Assembly (NCBI RefSeq): GCF_000763315.1
Contig: NZ_JPST01000035.1
Coordinates: 62,001 to 126,000, forward strand
Length of the DNA stretch: 64,000 nt
Direction of reading: 5' to 3'
DNA from: Thermoactinomyces daqus
GTDB lineage: Bacteria; Bacillota; Bacilli; Thermoactinomycetales; Thermoactinomycetaceae
Made by a program: the position numbers and the translations under genes. The notes under the pieces are model-generated. The model ran no database searches, was not told where the DNA came from, and saw nothing but the letters and a program-made list of their open reading frames with translations. Shown here piece by piece: positions 28,975-39,160 of this stretch. The stretch's first letter is position 1, and each line of letters opens with the position of its first letter.

Positions 28975-30804
28975 TTATTTATCTTCTTTTACTTCTTCAT
29001 ACTCGGCGTCGACAACGTTGTCATCCTTTTTCGAAGCCTTTTCACCGCCTTGGTTTTGCGCCGCCTGTTGCTGCATTTGTTCATAAAGTTTGATGGACAG
29101 TTGTTGAACCGCTTGTTCCAGCTCCTCTGTCGCTTTTTTAATCGCGTCGTCATCGTCCTGTTCCAACGCTTTTTTCAAATTGTCTTTGGCAGCGTTCGCT
29201 TTTTCCACATCGGCGCTGTCCACTTTGTCGCCAAGGTCTTTGATCGTTTTTTCTGCCGTGAAAATCAGTTGGTCTGCCTTATTGCGAAGCTCCACTTTTT
29301 CTTTGCGCTTCCGGTCTTGATCTGCGTACATTTCCGCTTCTTTTACCATGCGTTCAATCTCTTCGTCGCTCAATCCGCTAGAAGACTGAATGGTGATCGC
29401 CTGGCTTTTGCCGGTTGCCTTATCCTTGGCCGACACGTTCACGATTCCGTTGGCATCGATCTTAAAGGTTACCTCGATTTGCGGAATCCCGCGCGGAGCC
29501 GGAGGAATATCGGTCAACTGGAAGCGTCCGAGCGTCTTGTTGTCCGCAGCCATCGGGCGTTCTCCTTGCAACACGTGGATGTCAACCGAGGTTTGATTGT
29601 CAGCCGCAGTGGAGAAGATCTGCGATTTTTCCGTCGGAATCGTCGTGTTGCGCTCGATCAGTTTAGTGAAAACGCCGCCCAGCGTTTCAATTCCCAGCGA
29701 GAGCGGGGTAACGTCCAGCAATACGATATCCTTCACATCCCCGGAGAGCACGCCGCCCTGGATCGCTGCACCCATGGCCACTACTTCATCAGGGTTTACC
29801 CCTTTGCTCGGCTCTTTGCCAATCAGGCGTTTGATCGCTTCCTGAACAGCCGGAATCCGGGTCGATCCTCCGACCAGAATCACTTTATCGATATCGCTCG
29901 GCTGAAGACCTGCATCGCTCAATGCCTGACGGGTCGGCCCCATCGTGCGTTCAATGAGATCGGCACTCAGCTCTTCAAACTTGGCCCGCGTCAGGGTAAC
30001 TTCGAGATGCTTTGGTCCCGTTTCATCGGAAGCCAGGAACGGAAGCGAAATCGTTGTTGTCAAAAGACCGGACAAATCTTTTTTCGCTTTTTCCGCTTCG
30101 GCTTTCAAACGCTGAAGCGCAGCGCTGTCATTGCGCAGATCAATTCCGTTTTCCTTTTTAAACTCCTCAATCAGATAATCAATGATCACTTGGTCGAAGT
30201 CATCCCCGCCCAGCTTGTTATCCCCGCTGGTGGCCAAAACTTCAAATACACCGTCACCAAGTTCCAAAATGGAAACGTCGAACGTACCGCCGCCGAGGTC
30301 AAACACGAGAATTTTCTGATCTTCCGCTTTGTCGAGACCGTAAGCGAGAGCAGCTGCGGTCGGCTCGTTGATGATGCGCAGCACTTCCAACCCGGCGATC
30401 CGTCCGGCATCTTTCGTCGCCTGACGCTGGCTGTCATTAAAGTATGCCGGCACAGTGATGACAGCCTGGGTAACCGGCTCTTCAAGATAAGCTTCGGCAT
30501 CCTGTTTCAGCTTTTGCAGAATCATCGCCGAAATTTCCTGCGGGGTATATGATTTATCATCGATTTTTACCTTATGGTTGGTACCCATATGGCGCTTGAT
30601 CGAAATCACGGTTTTGTCCGGGTTGGTAATTGCTTGCCGTTTGGCCGCTTCACCGACGAGACGTTCGCCCGTCTTGGAAAAACCGACCACGGATGGAGTG
30701 GTGCGGGCACCTTCCGCGTTGGGGATAACAACGACTTCGCTTCCATCCATGAAAGCAACGCAAGAGTTCGTTGTACCCAAGTCAATCCCGATAACTTTAC
30801 CCAT
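28975..30804 (-). CDS. dnaK: Molecular chaperone DnaK (Hsp70)
   Basis: 609 residues. N-terminal ATPase ([46 protein letters not shown]), linker [15 protein letters not shown], substrate-binding domain and an acidic tail [12 protein letters not shown]. Uses ATP cycles with DnaJ and GrpE to fold client proteins. ATG at 30804 with TAGGAGGTAG upstream. Expected to be HrcA-repressed from the CIRCE upstream of hrcA. Confidence 0.99.
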   Translation of the reverse strand: MGKVIGIDLGTTNSCVAFMDGSEVVVIPNAEGARTTPSVVGFSKTGERLVGEAAKRQAITNPDKTVISIKRHMGTNHKVKIDDKSYTPQEISAMILQKLKQDAEAYLEEPVTQAVITVPAYFNDSQRQATKDAGRIAGLEVLRIINEPTAAALAYGLDKAEDQKILVFDLGGGTFDVSILELGDGVFEVLATSGDNKLGGDDFDQVIIDYLIEEFKKENGIDLRNDSAALQRLKAEAEKAKKDLSGLLTTTISLPFLASDETGPKHLEVTLTRAKFEELSADLIERTMGPTRQALSDAGLQPSDIDKVILVGGSTRIPAVQEAIKRLIGKEPSKGVNPDEVVAMGAAIQGGVLSGDVKDIVLLDVTPLSLGIETLGGVFTKLIERNTTIPTEKSQIFSTAADNQTSVDIHVLQGERPMAADNKTLGRFQLTDIPPAPRGIPQIEVTFKIDANGIVNVSAKDKATGKSQAITIQSSSGLSDEEIERMVKEAEMYADQDRKRKEKVELRNKADQLIFTAEKTIKDLGDKVDSADVEKANAAKDNLKKALEQDDDDAIKKATEELEQAVQQLSIKLYEQMQQQAAQNQGGEKASKKDDNVVDAEYEEVKEDK

Positions 30805-30851
30805 AGACTACTACCTCCTACCTGTTTTCACAAAGGTAAATGAACCTTTTC

Positions 30852-31469
30852 TCATTTGCTCACTTTTACCATGGAAGGACGGATCACACGATCCAAATAG
30901 CGATATCCCGGCTGAAGTTCTTCCACAATCGTTCCGGGTTCATGACTGCTGCTTTCAACTTGCATGACGGCATTATGTTCATGAGGGTCAAACGGTCTGC
31001 CCTCGGTTTCAATAAGGGTGAGTCCCGCCTGGGATAAAGCGTTCAAAAACTGGCGGTAAACCATTTCGATCCCTTCCTGCAACGTCTTTACATTCCCGCT
31101 GTCATCAGCTGCATCCAGAGCACGCTCGAAGTTGTCCAGAACGGGAAGAAGCGATTCCAAGAGAGGAACTACGCTATATTTTATAGCATCTTCTTTTTCT
31201 TTGCGCGCCCTGCGCCGATAATTTTCCAAATCGGCAAGCGCGCGCATGTAATGCTCCCGATGCTGCTCGGCCTTCGCCTGCCAGTTCTCAGCTTCTTTTT
31301 TTGCTTCCTCCAATTCCCGCTTCAAGGCGGAAATCACTTCATCGGGAGAAGCTGAATTTTCCGGAGAAGTATCTCCAGTATGTACGCTTTCTTGCCCCTC
31401 AGCTTCGTTCTTGCCCGAAAAAGGTTGGCTGCCAGCGTTTGGCTGGAGCTCTTCTCTTTCTCGATCCAT
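30852..31469 (-). CDS. grpE: Nucleotide exchange factor GrpE
   Basis: 205 residues. Acidic disordered N-terminus, long coiled coil (ISALKRELEEAKKEAENWQ ...), then the GrpE beta domain (FDPHEHNAVMQVESSSHEPG and VIRPSMVKVSK). Releases ADP from DnaK. ATG at 31469 has AGGAGG 7 bases upstream; a TTG two codons earlier is too close to it. Starts 12 bases after the chaperonin stop. Confidence 0.97.
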   Translation of the reverse strand: MDREREELQPNAGSQPFSGKNEAEGQESVHTGDTSPENSASPDEVISALKRELEEAKKEAENWQAKAEQHREHYMRALADLENYRRRARKEKEDAIKYSVVPLLESLLPVLDNFERALDAADDSGNVKTLQEGIEMVYRQFLNALSQAGLTLIETEGRPFDPHEHNAVMQVESSSHEPGTIVEELQPGYRYLDRVIRPSMVKVSK

Positions 31470-31480
31470 TTTCAATCCTC

Positions 31481-33025
31481 CTATCCTGACTGTTCAGAGA
31501 TCGGAACCGGCTTCATCTTCACGATGGTATGGATGCGCAAAATGGCAACGGCTACTTCACCGGCAGTTTTTAAGGCATTTGCCTTGACGGGAAGCGGATC
31601 AACAACACCCATTTCCACCATGTCCACAATCGTTCCGCGGTCGCAATCAATGCCCAGAGAATCGGATTGCCGTTTCATCTGAAGCGCTTTGACCGCCTCG
31701 ATTTTTTCCAGCGGATTAAAGCCTGCATTGGCCACAACCTGACTCATCGGGCGTTCCAAACATTCTGCCACAACAGAAACGCCAAACCGCTCCATTCCCT
31801 GCACCATATCACGAAAGCGCTCAACATCGCGGGCGAGCGCCAATTCAACCGCACCTCCGCCGGGCAAAAATCCTCCGCACACGGCTGCTTGCACGGCCGA
31901 TGCTGCATCTTTGGCAATCCTTTCCCGCTCTCTTACAACCTCTTCCGTTTGTGCACCCACGATCAATGTGGCCATCGGACGTCCTTTACCGCCGAGAATG
32001 CGCAGTTTGCCAAGGCGCTCATCATCGATCACGCCTGCACAGGAACCCAGAGTCGATTCCAAAGCCTCGAGCGACTTTTTCAGTCCGCTCCTTGTTACGA
32101 TCCGTGCACCCGTATGTTCGGCGACCTCTTCCAGGTCCGCTTGGCTGACATCCGTTACCACAATCACTCCTGCATCGGTCAGAACCTCTTCCGCATAGGG
32201 ATCCACCCCTTTGGAAGTGACGATCAGCCCCACTTGCAAATGGATCAGATGTTCCAATAGGACATAAAAAGCTTCATTTACATTTTCCTGTTTCGCCGAA
32301 GCTTCGCCAGCACCGTTCTTTTCCGCCGAATCAGGTTCCAGGGCATCGCTCAGAACCAAAACGCGCGTGTGATCCTTTTTGCGCGGCATTTGCTGATTCA
32401 TCCGCTGCCGGTTGATCACCATTCCCGAAAAGACGCTGTTATCCACACGCGGATGAGCGATGATGCAATCGGCGAGCTTGAAGTTCTGATCCAATAATTT
32501 CTCGCGTCCCACCAAATGGGCAGCCTCAATGACGGCCATCGTAATATCTTCGTTTTCCCTGCTGGCGGTAAAAGCGATCCGTTGCAGCCATTCATCATCT
32601 AATTCGTAAATCGGTCTTGCTTTTTCCTTCATTTTACGCAACGCAAACCGAATTCCGCGATCGATTCCGGCGATGACCTTCGTCACGGGTACGCCCTTCA
32701 CCACCTGTTTTACGCCTTCTTCCACCAGCGCTGCGGTTAGCAACGTTGCCGTCGTCGTTCCGTCTCCGACTTCTTCCTGCTGAGACTTGGCTACATTGAC
32801 AATCATTTTGGCTGCAGGATGACTGATTTCCATACGATCCAGAATCGTGACACCATCATTGGTCACAATCACCCGATGGTTGTCATCGACCAGCATCGTG
32901 TCCAACCCTTTAGGTCCCAATGTGGAAGCGACTGCAGAAGCCACTGACCTGACTGCATCCGCATTGCTTTTTAGAGCTGAGAGCCGGGTCTCGTCCTTCA
33001 CCGTTACGTATTCATGATCAGGCAC
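31481..33025 (-). CDS. Archaeal-like (Group III) chaperonin in the Hsp70 operon
   Basis: 514 residues of the thermosome/CCT type, not GroEL. ATPase motifs: STLGPKGLDTMLVDD, IVTNDGVTILDRMEISHPAA, VGDGTTTATLLTAALVEEG and the C-terminal LPGGGAVELALARDV and NAGFNPLEKIEAVKAL. The apical domain lies at about residues 200-350. The stretch KNGAGEASAKQENVNEAF near residue 245 sits where Group II/III proteins carry the helical protrusion or built-in lid. Group III chaperonins folding proteins without a separate GroES have been described in some thermophilic Firmicutes in the dnaK operon. GTG start at 33025 with a GGAAGGG upstream. Lies between hrcA and grpE, so expected to share the CIRCE/HrcA control. 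Confidence 0.93.
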   Translation of the reverse strand: MPDHEYVTVKDETRLSALKSNADAVRSVASAVASTLGPKGLDTMLVDDNHRVIVTNDGVTILDRMEISHPAAKMIVNVAKSQQEEVGDGTTTATLLTAALVEEGVKQVVKGVPVTKVIAGIDRGIRFALRKMKEKARPIYELDDEWLQRIAFTASRENEDITMAVIEAAHLVGREKLLDQNFKLADCIIAHPRVDNSVFSGMVINRQRMNQQMPRKKDHTRVLVLSDALEPDSAEKNGAGEASAKQENVNEAFYVLLEHLIHLQVGLIVTSKGVDPYAEEVLTDAGVIVVTDVSQADLEEVAEHTGARIVTRSGLKKSLEALESTLGSCAGVIDDERLGKLRILGGKGRPMATLIVGAQTEEVVRERERIAKDAASAVQAAVCGGFLPGGGAVELALARDVERFRDMVQGMERFGVSVVAECLERPMSQVVANAGFNPLEKIEAVKALQMKRQSDSLGIDCDRGTIVDMVEMGVVDPLPVKANALKTAGEVAVAILRIHTIVKMKPVPISEQSG

Positions 33026-33102
33026 CTTGGCTTCCCTTCCTTTCTATATATAGGGAGAGGGATTCAGCAACTGAACCCCCAAAGATGCGTAAACTCCTGT
33101 TC

Positions 33103-34128
33103 TCACTCAAACCATGCACTGATCCGTCTGGAAAAATCATGAGCCAAAAATTCAAGAACGCCGATCACCCGACCATAATTCATCCGCGTCGGGCCGAGCA
33201 CACCGATCGTGCCAACAGGTTCGCCATTTATCATATAGGAAGCAGTGATAATGCTGCAATCATTTACTGCCTCCAAATCATTTTCATCCCCGATCCGCAC
33301 TTGAACCCCTTCTTTGTCGGAGTTGAACAATTGAACCAGCACCGTACTTTCTTCGACCAGATCCAGGATCGATTTCATTTTTTCCACGTCCCGGAACTCC
33401 GGCTGGTCCAGAATTCGGGTTGTGCCACTGGTATAAACGCGTTCTTCCAGCTCTGCTTTTAAAATGGTATCCAACAGATCCGTCAACTTATCAAAATGCT
33501 CCACATGCCGTTTTAGCTCTTCTGACAGTTCATGCTTGACAATCGCCTTTAACTTCGCGATCGGTACCCCCGTCAGCCGATAATTGAGCAGATTGACTAA
33601 TCGTTCAATTGCGGACAGAGAAACGCCCTCCGGGACGATCACATGCTGCCGATGAACATATCCCGTATCGGTCACCAGAATGCTGACAGCGGCACGATCA
33701 TGCAACGGTACAATCTGCAAGGCTTTTAGCTTGCTCTCAGACAATCTCGGCCCCAGAATAAACGTCATGTAATTGGTCATTTGGGACAGAATGGAATTTG
33801 CGTGTTTAATCGCTTGTTCCACATGATCAACTTTCATGGCATAAAAATCGTGCAGGGCCATCAGATCATCTTTTGACCACATATACGGTTGTAACAAATG
33901 GTCCACGTAAAAACGATACCCTTTTTGTGAAGGTATTCTTCCGGCAGATGTATGCGGTTGCTCCAAAAACCCCATCTCTTCCAGATCAGCCATTTCGTTG
34001 CGAATCGTGGCCGCGCTAAACCCGACACCCTTCTTTTTGGAAACAGTACGGGAGCCGACAGGTTCAGCCGAAACGATATAATCGTCGATGACGGCCCAGA
34101 GAATCCGTTTTTGTCGCTCAGTTAACAT
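33103..34128 (-). CDS. hrcA: Heat-inducible transcription repressor HrcA
   Basis: 341 residues. N-terminal winged helix (LTERQKRILWAVIDDYIVSA, VGSRTVSKK, FSAATIRNEMADLEEMGFL) and a C-terminal GAF-like dimerisation domain ending GPTRMNYGRVIGVLEFL. Represses chaperone operons by binding CIRCE; in most species GroEL keeps it active. ATG at 34128 with GGAGGGGAGG just upstream. First gene of the operon hrcA-chaperonin-grpE-dnaK-dnaJ. Confidence 0.98.
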   Translation of the reverse strand: MLTERQKRILWAVIDDYIVSAEPVGSRTVSKKKGVGFSAATIRNEMADLEEMGFLEQPHTSAGRIPSQKGYRFYVDHLLQPYMWSKDDLMALHDFYAMKVDHVEQAIKHANSILSQMTNYMTFILGPRLSESKLKALQIVPLHDRAAVSILVTDTGYVHRQHVIVPEGVSLSAIERLVNLLNYRLTGVPIAKLKAIVKHELSEELKRHVEHFDKLTDLLDTILKAELEERVYTSGTTRILDQPEFRDVEKMKSILDLVEESTVLVQLFNSDKEGVQVRIGDENDLEAVNDCSIITASYMINGEPVGTIGVLGPTRMNYGRVIGVLEFLAHDFSRRISAWFE

Positions 34129-34144
34129 CTGCCTCCCCTCCTTG

Positions 34145-34171
34145 TTAGCACTCCAAGGAAACGAGTGCTAA
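34145..34171 (-). promoter_or_regulatory. CIRCE operator
   Basis: Perfect inverted repeat TTAGCACTC-N9-GAGTGCTAA, identical to the HrcA operator consensus, between the promoter and hrcA start. Confidence 0.98.
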
Positions 34172-34184
34172 AAATACTAATTTA

Positions 34185-34214
34185 AAATTACCAAACGGGA
34201 AATATGATGTCAAT
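34185..34214 (-). promoter_or_regulatory. SigA promoter of the hrcA heat-shock operon
   Basis: Minus-strand -35 TTGACA (34214-34209), 18-base spacer, -10 TAATTT (34190-34185). CIRCE lies just downstream, so HrcA would block transcription initiation. Confidence 0.8.
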
Positions 34215-34222
34215 TGGTCCGC

Positions 34223-35374
34223 TTATAATTCCACGCCACCGAGAAATGAGGCAAATACCTCATTGCCAAAGAGAAGCCCCTGTTCAGTCAGGGCGATGCG
34301 GTCTCCCTGCTGCACCAATCGCTTTTGTTCAAATAATTGCCGCAAAACGCTGCCAAACGCATCCTCGATGCTGACCCCGAAACGTTCCCTGAACCGTGAC
34401 CGGCTTACACCTGCGAGCAAGCGCAAGCCCAGAATCATGAAATTCTCAATCTCTTCTTCCCGTTCGACGCGATACGATTCAGCCACAGGACGCCTGCCGG
34501 CCGTCAAACGCGCAATATATTCTTTGACCCCTTTGATATTGGCATAGCGAACCCCTTCCACGTATCCGTGCGCCCCTGTTCCCAGTCCATAATACTCTTC
34601 GTTGAGCCAATACGTGCAATTGTGCCTGCTCTCAAATCCCGGCTGCGCAAAATTGCTCACTTCATATTGCTCATAGCCGTGCTGTTTCAAATGGGAGCGC
34701 AGCATCTGATACATGGTGAACTCCTCATCATCGGAGGGCAACGGCAGTTCATTTCGTTCATACAAATGGTGAAAAAGCGTCCCTTCCTCGATTTTCAGGC
34801 TGTAGCAGGAAAAGTGCTCGGGTCCCAGTGCAATCGCCGATTCCAGCGTCTGTTTCATATCTTCCACTGTCTGTGTCGGCAGGCCGAACATCAAATCGAG
34901 GGAAATATTCGCAAAACCGGCCTCCCGTGCCAGCCGGACGCTTTGTCCGATCTCTTCAACCCCGTGAATGCGCCCGATCCGCTGAAGCAGATCAGGACGA
35001 AACGTTTGGGCGCCAAAACTGATGCGATTAACCCCGCCCTCGAGCATGGCTTCCAGCAGTTCCGGACCGGTGGTGCCGGGATTGGCCTCGACCGTGAATT
35101 CACAGTCGGCGGCCCGGTTCGGGAAATAGCGGCGAATATCGTCCAGCAATTTCCTCATCTGAGCCGGTGTCAGGACAGTGGGCGTTCCTCCGCCGATAAA
35201 AATCGAGCGGATCTCAGCCGGGGGAGTTTCTGCCACAGCGAGAGCCATCTCCCGTCCGAGGGCGGAAAGATAATCATCCACCGGCTGCCCGTTCACGACA
35301 TAAGCAGTAAAATCGCAGTAATGGCATTTATTTGTACAAAAAGGAATATGAATGTATACGGCTTGGGGCGGCAT
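34223..35374 (-). CDS. hemW: Radical SAM heme chaperone HemW (coproporphyrinogen oxidase-like)
   Basis: 383 residues. Radical SAM motif CTNKCHYCDF (Cx3Cx2C) preceded by VYIHIPFCT, then SIFIGGGTPT and NPGTTGPELLEAM; the C-terminal HemN domain contains NCTYWLNEEYYGLGTGAHGY. HemW inserts heme into proteins; related HemN oxidises coproporphyrinogen III, usually with an extra N-terminal extension and Cys not seen here. ATG at 35374 has GGAGG 7 bases upstream; the longer upstream reading frame is not needed. Located between lepA and hrcA as in B. subtilis. Confidence 0.93.
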   Translation of the reverse strand: MPPQAVYIHIPFCTNKCHYCDFTAYVVNGQPVDDYLSALGREMALAVAETPPAEIRSIFIGGGTPTVLTPAQMRKLLDDIRRYFPNRAADCEFTVEANPGTTGPELLEAMLEGGVNRISFGAQTFRPDLLQRIGRIHGVEEIGQSVRLAREAGFANISLDLMFGLPTQTVEDMKQTLESAIALGPEHFSCYSLKIEEGTLFHHLYERNELPLPSDDEEFTMYQMLRSHLKQHGYEQYEVSNFAQPGFESRHNCTYWLNEEYYGLGTGAHGYVEGVRYANIKGVKEYIARLTAGRRPVAESYRVEREEEIENFMILGLRLLAGVSRSRFRERFGVSIEDAFGSVLRQLFEQKRLVQQGDRIALTEQGLLFGNEVFASFLGGVEL

Positions 35375-35487
35375 TTGCCCACCTCCTAAAAATGCCGCAA
35401 GCAACAGGCCGCGTGTCCGGCAAATCGGGCAAGCCTTCCCTGCTGACGGACGTTCCGGCATCGATGCTTACGGCATGGTTGATGTGA

Positions 35488-37302
35488 TTATTTGTCGTCG
35501 ATTTTCAACACGGCCATAAAAGCTTCCTGCGGCACCTCGACGCTGCCGACCGCTTTCATCCGCTTTTTCCCTTCTTTCTGTTTCTCCAGCAATTTGCGTT
35601 TCCGGCTGATATCCCCGCCGTAGCATTTGGCCAGCACGTTTTTGCGCATGGCACTGATCGTTTCCCGCGCAACCACTTTATTGCCGATGGCCGCTTGGAT
35701 CGGCACTTCAAACATCTGGCGCGGAATCAATTTTTTCAGTTTTTCCACCAGGGCGCGGCCGCGATGGTATGCGCGATCGCGATGCACAATAAAGGAAAGG
35801 GCATCGACGACTTCGCCATTCAGCAGGATATCCATTTTGACAAGATTGGACGGCTTGTAGCCGATCAGTTCATAGTCGAAGGAGGCATACCCTTTTGTCC
35901 CTGATTTCAGCTGGTCGAAGAAGTCATAAACGATTTCTGCGAGCGGCAATTCATAAACGAGGCTGACGCGGTTGGTATCAATATACGTCATATCGACATA
36001 TTGACCGCGTTTGTTCTGGCAAATCTCCATTACAGCCCCAACATAATCATTCGGCACCAAAATGGTGGCCTTCACATAAGGTTCTTCCACCCGATCGATT
36101 TTTTGCTGCGGCGGCATCAGTGTCGGATTTTCGATCTCCAGCACGGATCCGTCGGTCTGATACACCTTGTAAACAACGCTTGGAGCAGTAGTGATGAGCT
36201 GCACGCCAAATTCGCGCTCAATCCGCTCCTGAATAATCTCCATGTGAAGCAGACCGAGGAAACCCGCGCGAAAACCAAATCCGAGCGCACTTGAGGTCTC
36301 CGGCTCGTAGGTGAGCGACGCATCATTCAGCTCCAATTTTTCCAGTGCTTCCCGCAAATCATCGTATTCGGAGGAATCGACCGGATACAACCCGCAAAAC
36401 ACCATCGGATTAATGCGGCGATACCCGGGCAGCGGCTCTTTGGCCGGGCGGTCCGCATCGGTGATCGTATCCCCCACGCGCGTATCCTTGACGTTTTTGA
36501 TGTTGGCACAAACGTATCCAACCTCACCGACGGAAAGCTGTTCCATCGGAACCTGATGGGGCGTAAAAGCCCCCACTTCGGTAATTTCATATGTTTTACC
36601 CGTGGCCATCATTTTCATGCGCATGCCTTTTTTAATCGTTCCGTCGACGACACGCATATAAATGATGACACCCCGGTACGAATCATAAACGGAGTCAAAG
36701 ATCAGCGCACGAAGCGGAGCATCGGGATCACCTTCCGGAGCCGGCACCTTTTCCACAATCCGCTCCAAAATCTCTTCGATGCCGATCCCCGCCTTGGCCG
36801 ATGCGAGAACTGCATCGCTGGCATCCAGTCCGATCACATCTTCAATCTCCTGTTTGACGCGCTCCGGTTCCGCGCTGGGCAAGTCAATTTTATTGATAAC
36901 GGGAATGATTTCCAGGTCATTTTCAAGCGCCAGATAAACATTGGCCAACGTTTGCGCTTCCACTCCCTGCGAGGCATCGACGACCAGCAGGGCGCCTTCG
37001 CACGCCTGAAGGCTTCTCGACACCTCATAGGTAAAATCCACATGACCCGGTGTATCAATCAAGTTCAGAATGTACTCTTTCCCGTCTTTTCCTTTATACG
37101 GAAGGCGAACCGACTGCAATTTGATGGTGATGCCGCGCTCCCGTTCCAAATCCATTTTGTCCAGGAACTGCTCCTGCATCTCCCGTTCGGTCAGCGCTCC
37201 CGTCTTTTCCAAGATTCGGTCAGCGAGTGTCGATTTCCCATGGTCGATATGGGCAATGATGGAAAAGTTACGAATCATTGCACGTTGTTCTTTGTTATCC
37301 AT
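35488..37302 (-). CDS. lepA: Elongation factor 4 (LepA)
   Basis: 604 residues. Ribosome-associated translational GTPase. G-motifs AHIDHGKST (G1), RERGITI (G2), DTPGHVDF (G3), NKID (G4); then domains II, III, V and the LepA-specific C-terminal domain ending [19 protein letters not shown] at 37302, with GGAGGGAAATG upstream. Preceded by its own promoter. Confidence 0.98.
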   Translation of the reverse strand: MDNKEQRAMIRNFSIIAHIDHGKSTLADRILEKTGALTEREMQEQFLDKMDLERERGITIKLQSVRLPYKGKDGKEYILNLIDTPGHVDFTYEVSRSLQACEGALLVVDASQGVEAQTLANVYLALENDLEIIPVINKIDLPSAEPERVKQEIEDVIGLDASDAVLASAKAGIGIEEILERIVEKVPAPEGDPDAPLRALIFDSVYDSYRGVIIYMRVVDGTIKKGMRMKMMATGKTYEITEVGAFTPHQVPMEQLSVGEVGYVCANIKNVKDTRVGDTITDADRPAKEPLPGYRRINPMVFCGLYPVDSSEYDDLREALEKLELNDASLTYEPETSSALGFGFRAGFLGLLHMEIIQERIEREFGVQLITTAPSVVYKVYQTDGSVLEIENPTLMPPQQKIDRVEEPYVKATILVPNDYVGAVMEICQNKRGQYVDMTYIDTNRVSLVYELPLAEIVYDFFDQLKSGTKGYASFDYELIGYKPSNLVKMDILLNGEVVDALSFIVHRDRAYHRGRALVEKLKKLIPRQMFEVPIQAAIGNKVVARETISAMRKNVLAKCYGGDISRKRKLLEKQKEGKKRMKAVGSVEVPQEAFMAVLKIDDK

Positions 37303-37347
37303 TCCCGTTCATTTCCCTCCTGCATCAATCGAGGACTGCATTGCTTA

Positions 37348-37376
37348 ATTATATCAGCCCCAAACCCTCTCTTCAA
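37348..37376 (-). promoter_or_regulatory. SigA-type promoter of lepA
   Basis: Minus-strand -35 TTGAAG (37376-37371), 17-base spacer, -10 TATAAT (37353-37348), about 45 bases before the ATG. Confidence 0.7.
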
Positions 37377-37577
37377 TGAGTTTCCTGTCCCTGACTCTCT
37401 GAAGCGATGACAAAATCGGTCATGACTCGCCGCCACAACCAGCGGAAAGCCAGACACGGCCGGGAAGCGAAACCGCCGAACGGACATCTGGAACACAGGG
37501 AGGCCGGAGCCGACGGCTGCTGCAACGCGTTTTCACACAAAACATTCTTATCTTATTAAATGCACAAATTAAATACA

Positions 37578-37610
37578 CAAAAAAAGACAAAGGAACATCA
37601 TGCTCCTTTG
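37578..37610 (-). terminator. Intrinsic terminator after yqxA
   Basis: Minus-strand stem CAAAGGA/TCCTTTG (37604-37610 with 37588-37594), followed by TC and a run of seven T. Confidence 0.85.
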
Positions 37611-37636
37611 CCCCCGTATACAACTCCTGCCTATCT

Positions 37637-37987
37637 TTACTCGGCCAGGGCAAAAATGAAATTCATCACCTTACGGGAAAGGTTTTTGAGCCCCGTTCCC
37701 ACTTCGTTTCCCACCACCGCCAAATAATTGGTTCCGTTTTTCTCCTGTTGGCTGGTTACCGTCTCTCTTACTTTCGCTGCCACCTTTGGCACGGGATTTT
37801 TCGTTTCAACGACTTGTCCCAGCACCGCGATTTCGATTTTTCCATCCTGTGGAGTAATCTGGATCGCGCGCGGCGCCCCCATGGTTCCCTGCATCTTTTG
37901 CATATTTTGCTCAGCCCTGTCGATTCCGACGAAAATCCCCGTCACCAACATTCCGATCATACAAACGATCTGCACCAAAACGCGCAT
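37637..37987 (-). CDS. yqxA: YqxA family (DUF3679) protein
   Basis: 116 residues. One N-terminal hydrophobic segment (VLVQIVCMIGMLVTGIFVGI) followed by a conserved soluble part with the GIDRAEQNMQKMQG motif and a TGLKNLSRKVMNFIF tail. Same place as yqxA between spoIIP and lepA in B. subtilis. Function unknown; probably sporulation-associated by context. Starts 9 bases after spoIIP. Confidence 0.88.
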   Translation of the reverse strand: MRVLVQIVCMIGMLVTGIFVGIDRAEQNMQKMQGTMGAPRAIQITPQDGKIEIAVLGQVVETKNPVPKVAAKVRETVTSQQEKNGTNYLAVVGNEVGTGLKNLSRKVMNFIFALAE

Positions 37988-37996
37988 CCTGTCACC

Positions 37997-39160
37997 TCAT
38001 TTACCTGCCTCCGTTGCATCCGGCCGGGCTGTAACCACGGTTCCCTCATGGATTATATCGGCCAAAACCCGGGCCAAAACCTCAATCGACCGATTCGCTT
38101 CAGCGAATGAATTATCCACCCCGCCCACTTCAACCAGCATGCTGTTGGGCGATAAAGATTGATTATATTCCCCGTTGTTCCCATTTCCTCTCTCTTTAAT
38201 AATCACCGCCCGGGACAAACCGGGATATAACTCGTTGATCCGCTTGTGCATCTCGCGGGCAAGGCTCAGGTTGTCCTCAAAGTGCGTGCTCGCCTTGCCG
38301 ACTACAAACGCGAGCCTCGCATACGGTTTGCCGTCAAACACTTTTGTCGTCTTGTCGCGCCTGCGTGAATCGCGATGAATATCGATCATATAACTGATGC
38401 TGTGGTATTGCTTCAAGACAGAGAGCACCATTTTGCGCGATTGCACATACGCACCGGAATTCCATGTATACTTCCGTTCGGTTGTGACGGCGCCGATGCC
38501 CATCTTTTCCAGCTGCTTCGCCAAATGCTTGGAAACGAGGGTAATATTGCGATTCAGATCAGTGGCCTGGTCGGGATTTGTTTTATGGAGTTCCGGCAAA
38601 AAAGATTCCCAAAAATGGGTGTTATAAATAATCACTTGCTTCGTTTTGATACTTCCCGGGTCGGTGCTCGTTTTGTCTTCATCGGGATGCTCCATCGCCT
38701 TCATAATCTGTTTATCGAGGTCAGGCGGCGGCGGTGATTCGATCGGGATCGAAGTATAATCCACATCGCTGCTGGCCACGTCAATCTCGCTGTCGAACAA
38801 TGCGTACAACGGCAGCTCTTTGCCCAGAAAAGTGCGTGGATCACGAAAATCGATACTCGTCATCAACTCAAACGCCGTCCGCGAGATAATCTCTTCCAAA
38901 CCGGCCGTCTGAATTTTCTCCTGGAAATAGGGAATGCTTTCCCCGACGATCATGCTGAGCGTTTGCGGGGAAAGATGAGACGTCACCCTGCTGAGATCCG
39001 ACCCTGTCAAACTCTGTTCCGCTTGAACCATTGCCAGCGCACCGACAAAGGAAAAAAGAACAGCCGCTGCCAAAAATAAAAACACAAACCTCTGCCTCGT
39101 TTTCGGACGCGCCATATTCAGCGTCAAGAAACCACGGTAGCGACTTCTCATTCGGTTCAC
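37997..39160 (-). CDS. spoIIP: Stage II sporulation protein P (amidase/endopeptidase)
   Basis: 387 residues. Part of the DMP peptidoglycan hydrolase that drives engulfment. One N-terminal membrane segment (FVFLFLAAAVLFSFVGALAM, about 24-46) and an extracytoplasmic catalytic domain with VIIYNTHFWESFLP, YMIDIHRDSRRRDKT and a final ELYPGLSRAVIIK/VEVGG region; metal-binding His and Glu residues are present. A weak SigE-like -10 (CATAGATT, 39191-39184) precedes it, otherwise it may be read from gpr. Confidence 0.95.
   Translation of the reverse strand: MNRMRSRYRGFLTLNMARPKTRQRFVFLFLAAAVLFSFVGALAMVQAEQSLTGSDLSRVTSHLSPQTLSMIVGESIPYFQEKIQTAGLEEIISRTAFELMTSIDFRDPRTFLGKELPLYALFDSEIDVASSDVDYTSIPIESPPPPDLDKQIMKAMEHPDEDKTSTDPGSIKTKQVIIYNTHFWESFLPELHKTNPDQATDLNRNITLVSKHLAKQLEKMGIGAVTTERKYTWNSGAYVQSRKMVLSVLKQYHSISYMIDIHRDSRRRDKTTKVFDGKPYARLAFVVGKASTHFEDNLSLAREMHKRINELYPGLSRAVIIKERGNGNNGEYNQSLSPNSMLVEVGGVDNSFAEANRSIEVLARVLADIIHEGTVVTARPDATEAGK

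Larger units (their letters stand above)
37303..37636 (-). other. lepA upstream region
   Basis: About 334 bases without a gene. It holds the lepA promoter (37348-37376) at one end and the yqxA terminator (37578-37610) at the other. The middle, 37377-37577, shows no coding or regulatory signal that I can recognise. Confidence 0.5.

Noticed and set aside
29050-30552. Long open frame on the plus strand opposite dnaK (500 codons)
   Set aside because: It is antisense to dnaK, has no RBS or recognisable motif, and reflects the codon bias of dnaK.
37275-37496. Small open frame upstream of lepA
   Set aside because: It spans the lepA promoter and start region and resembles nothing known.
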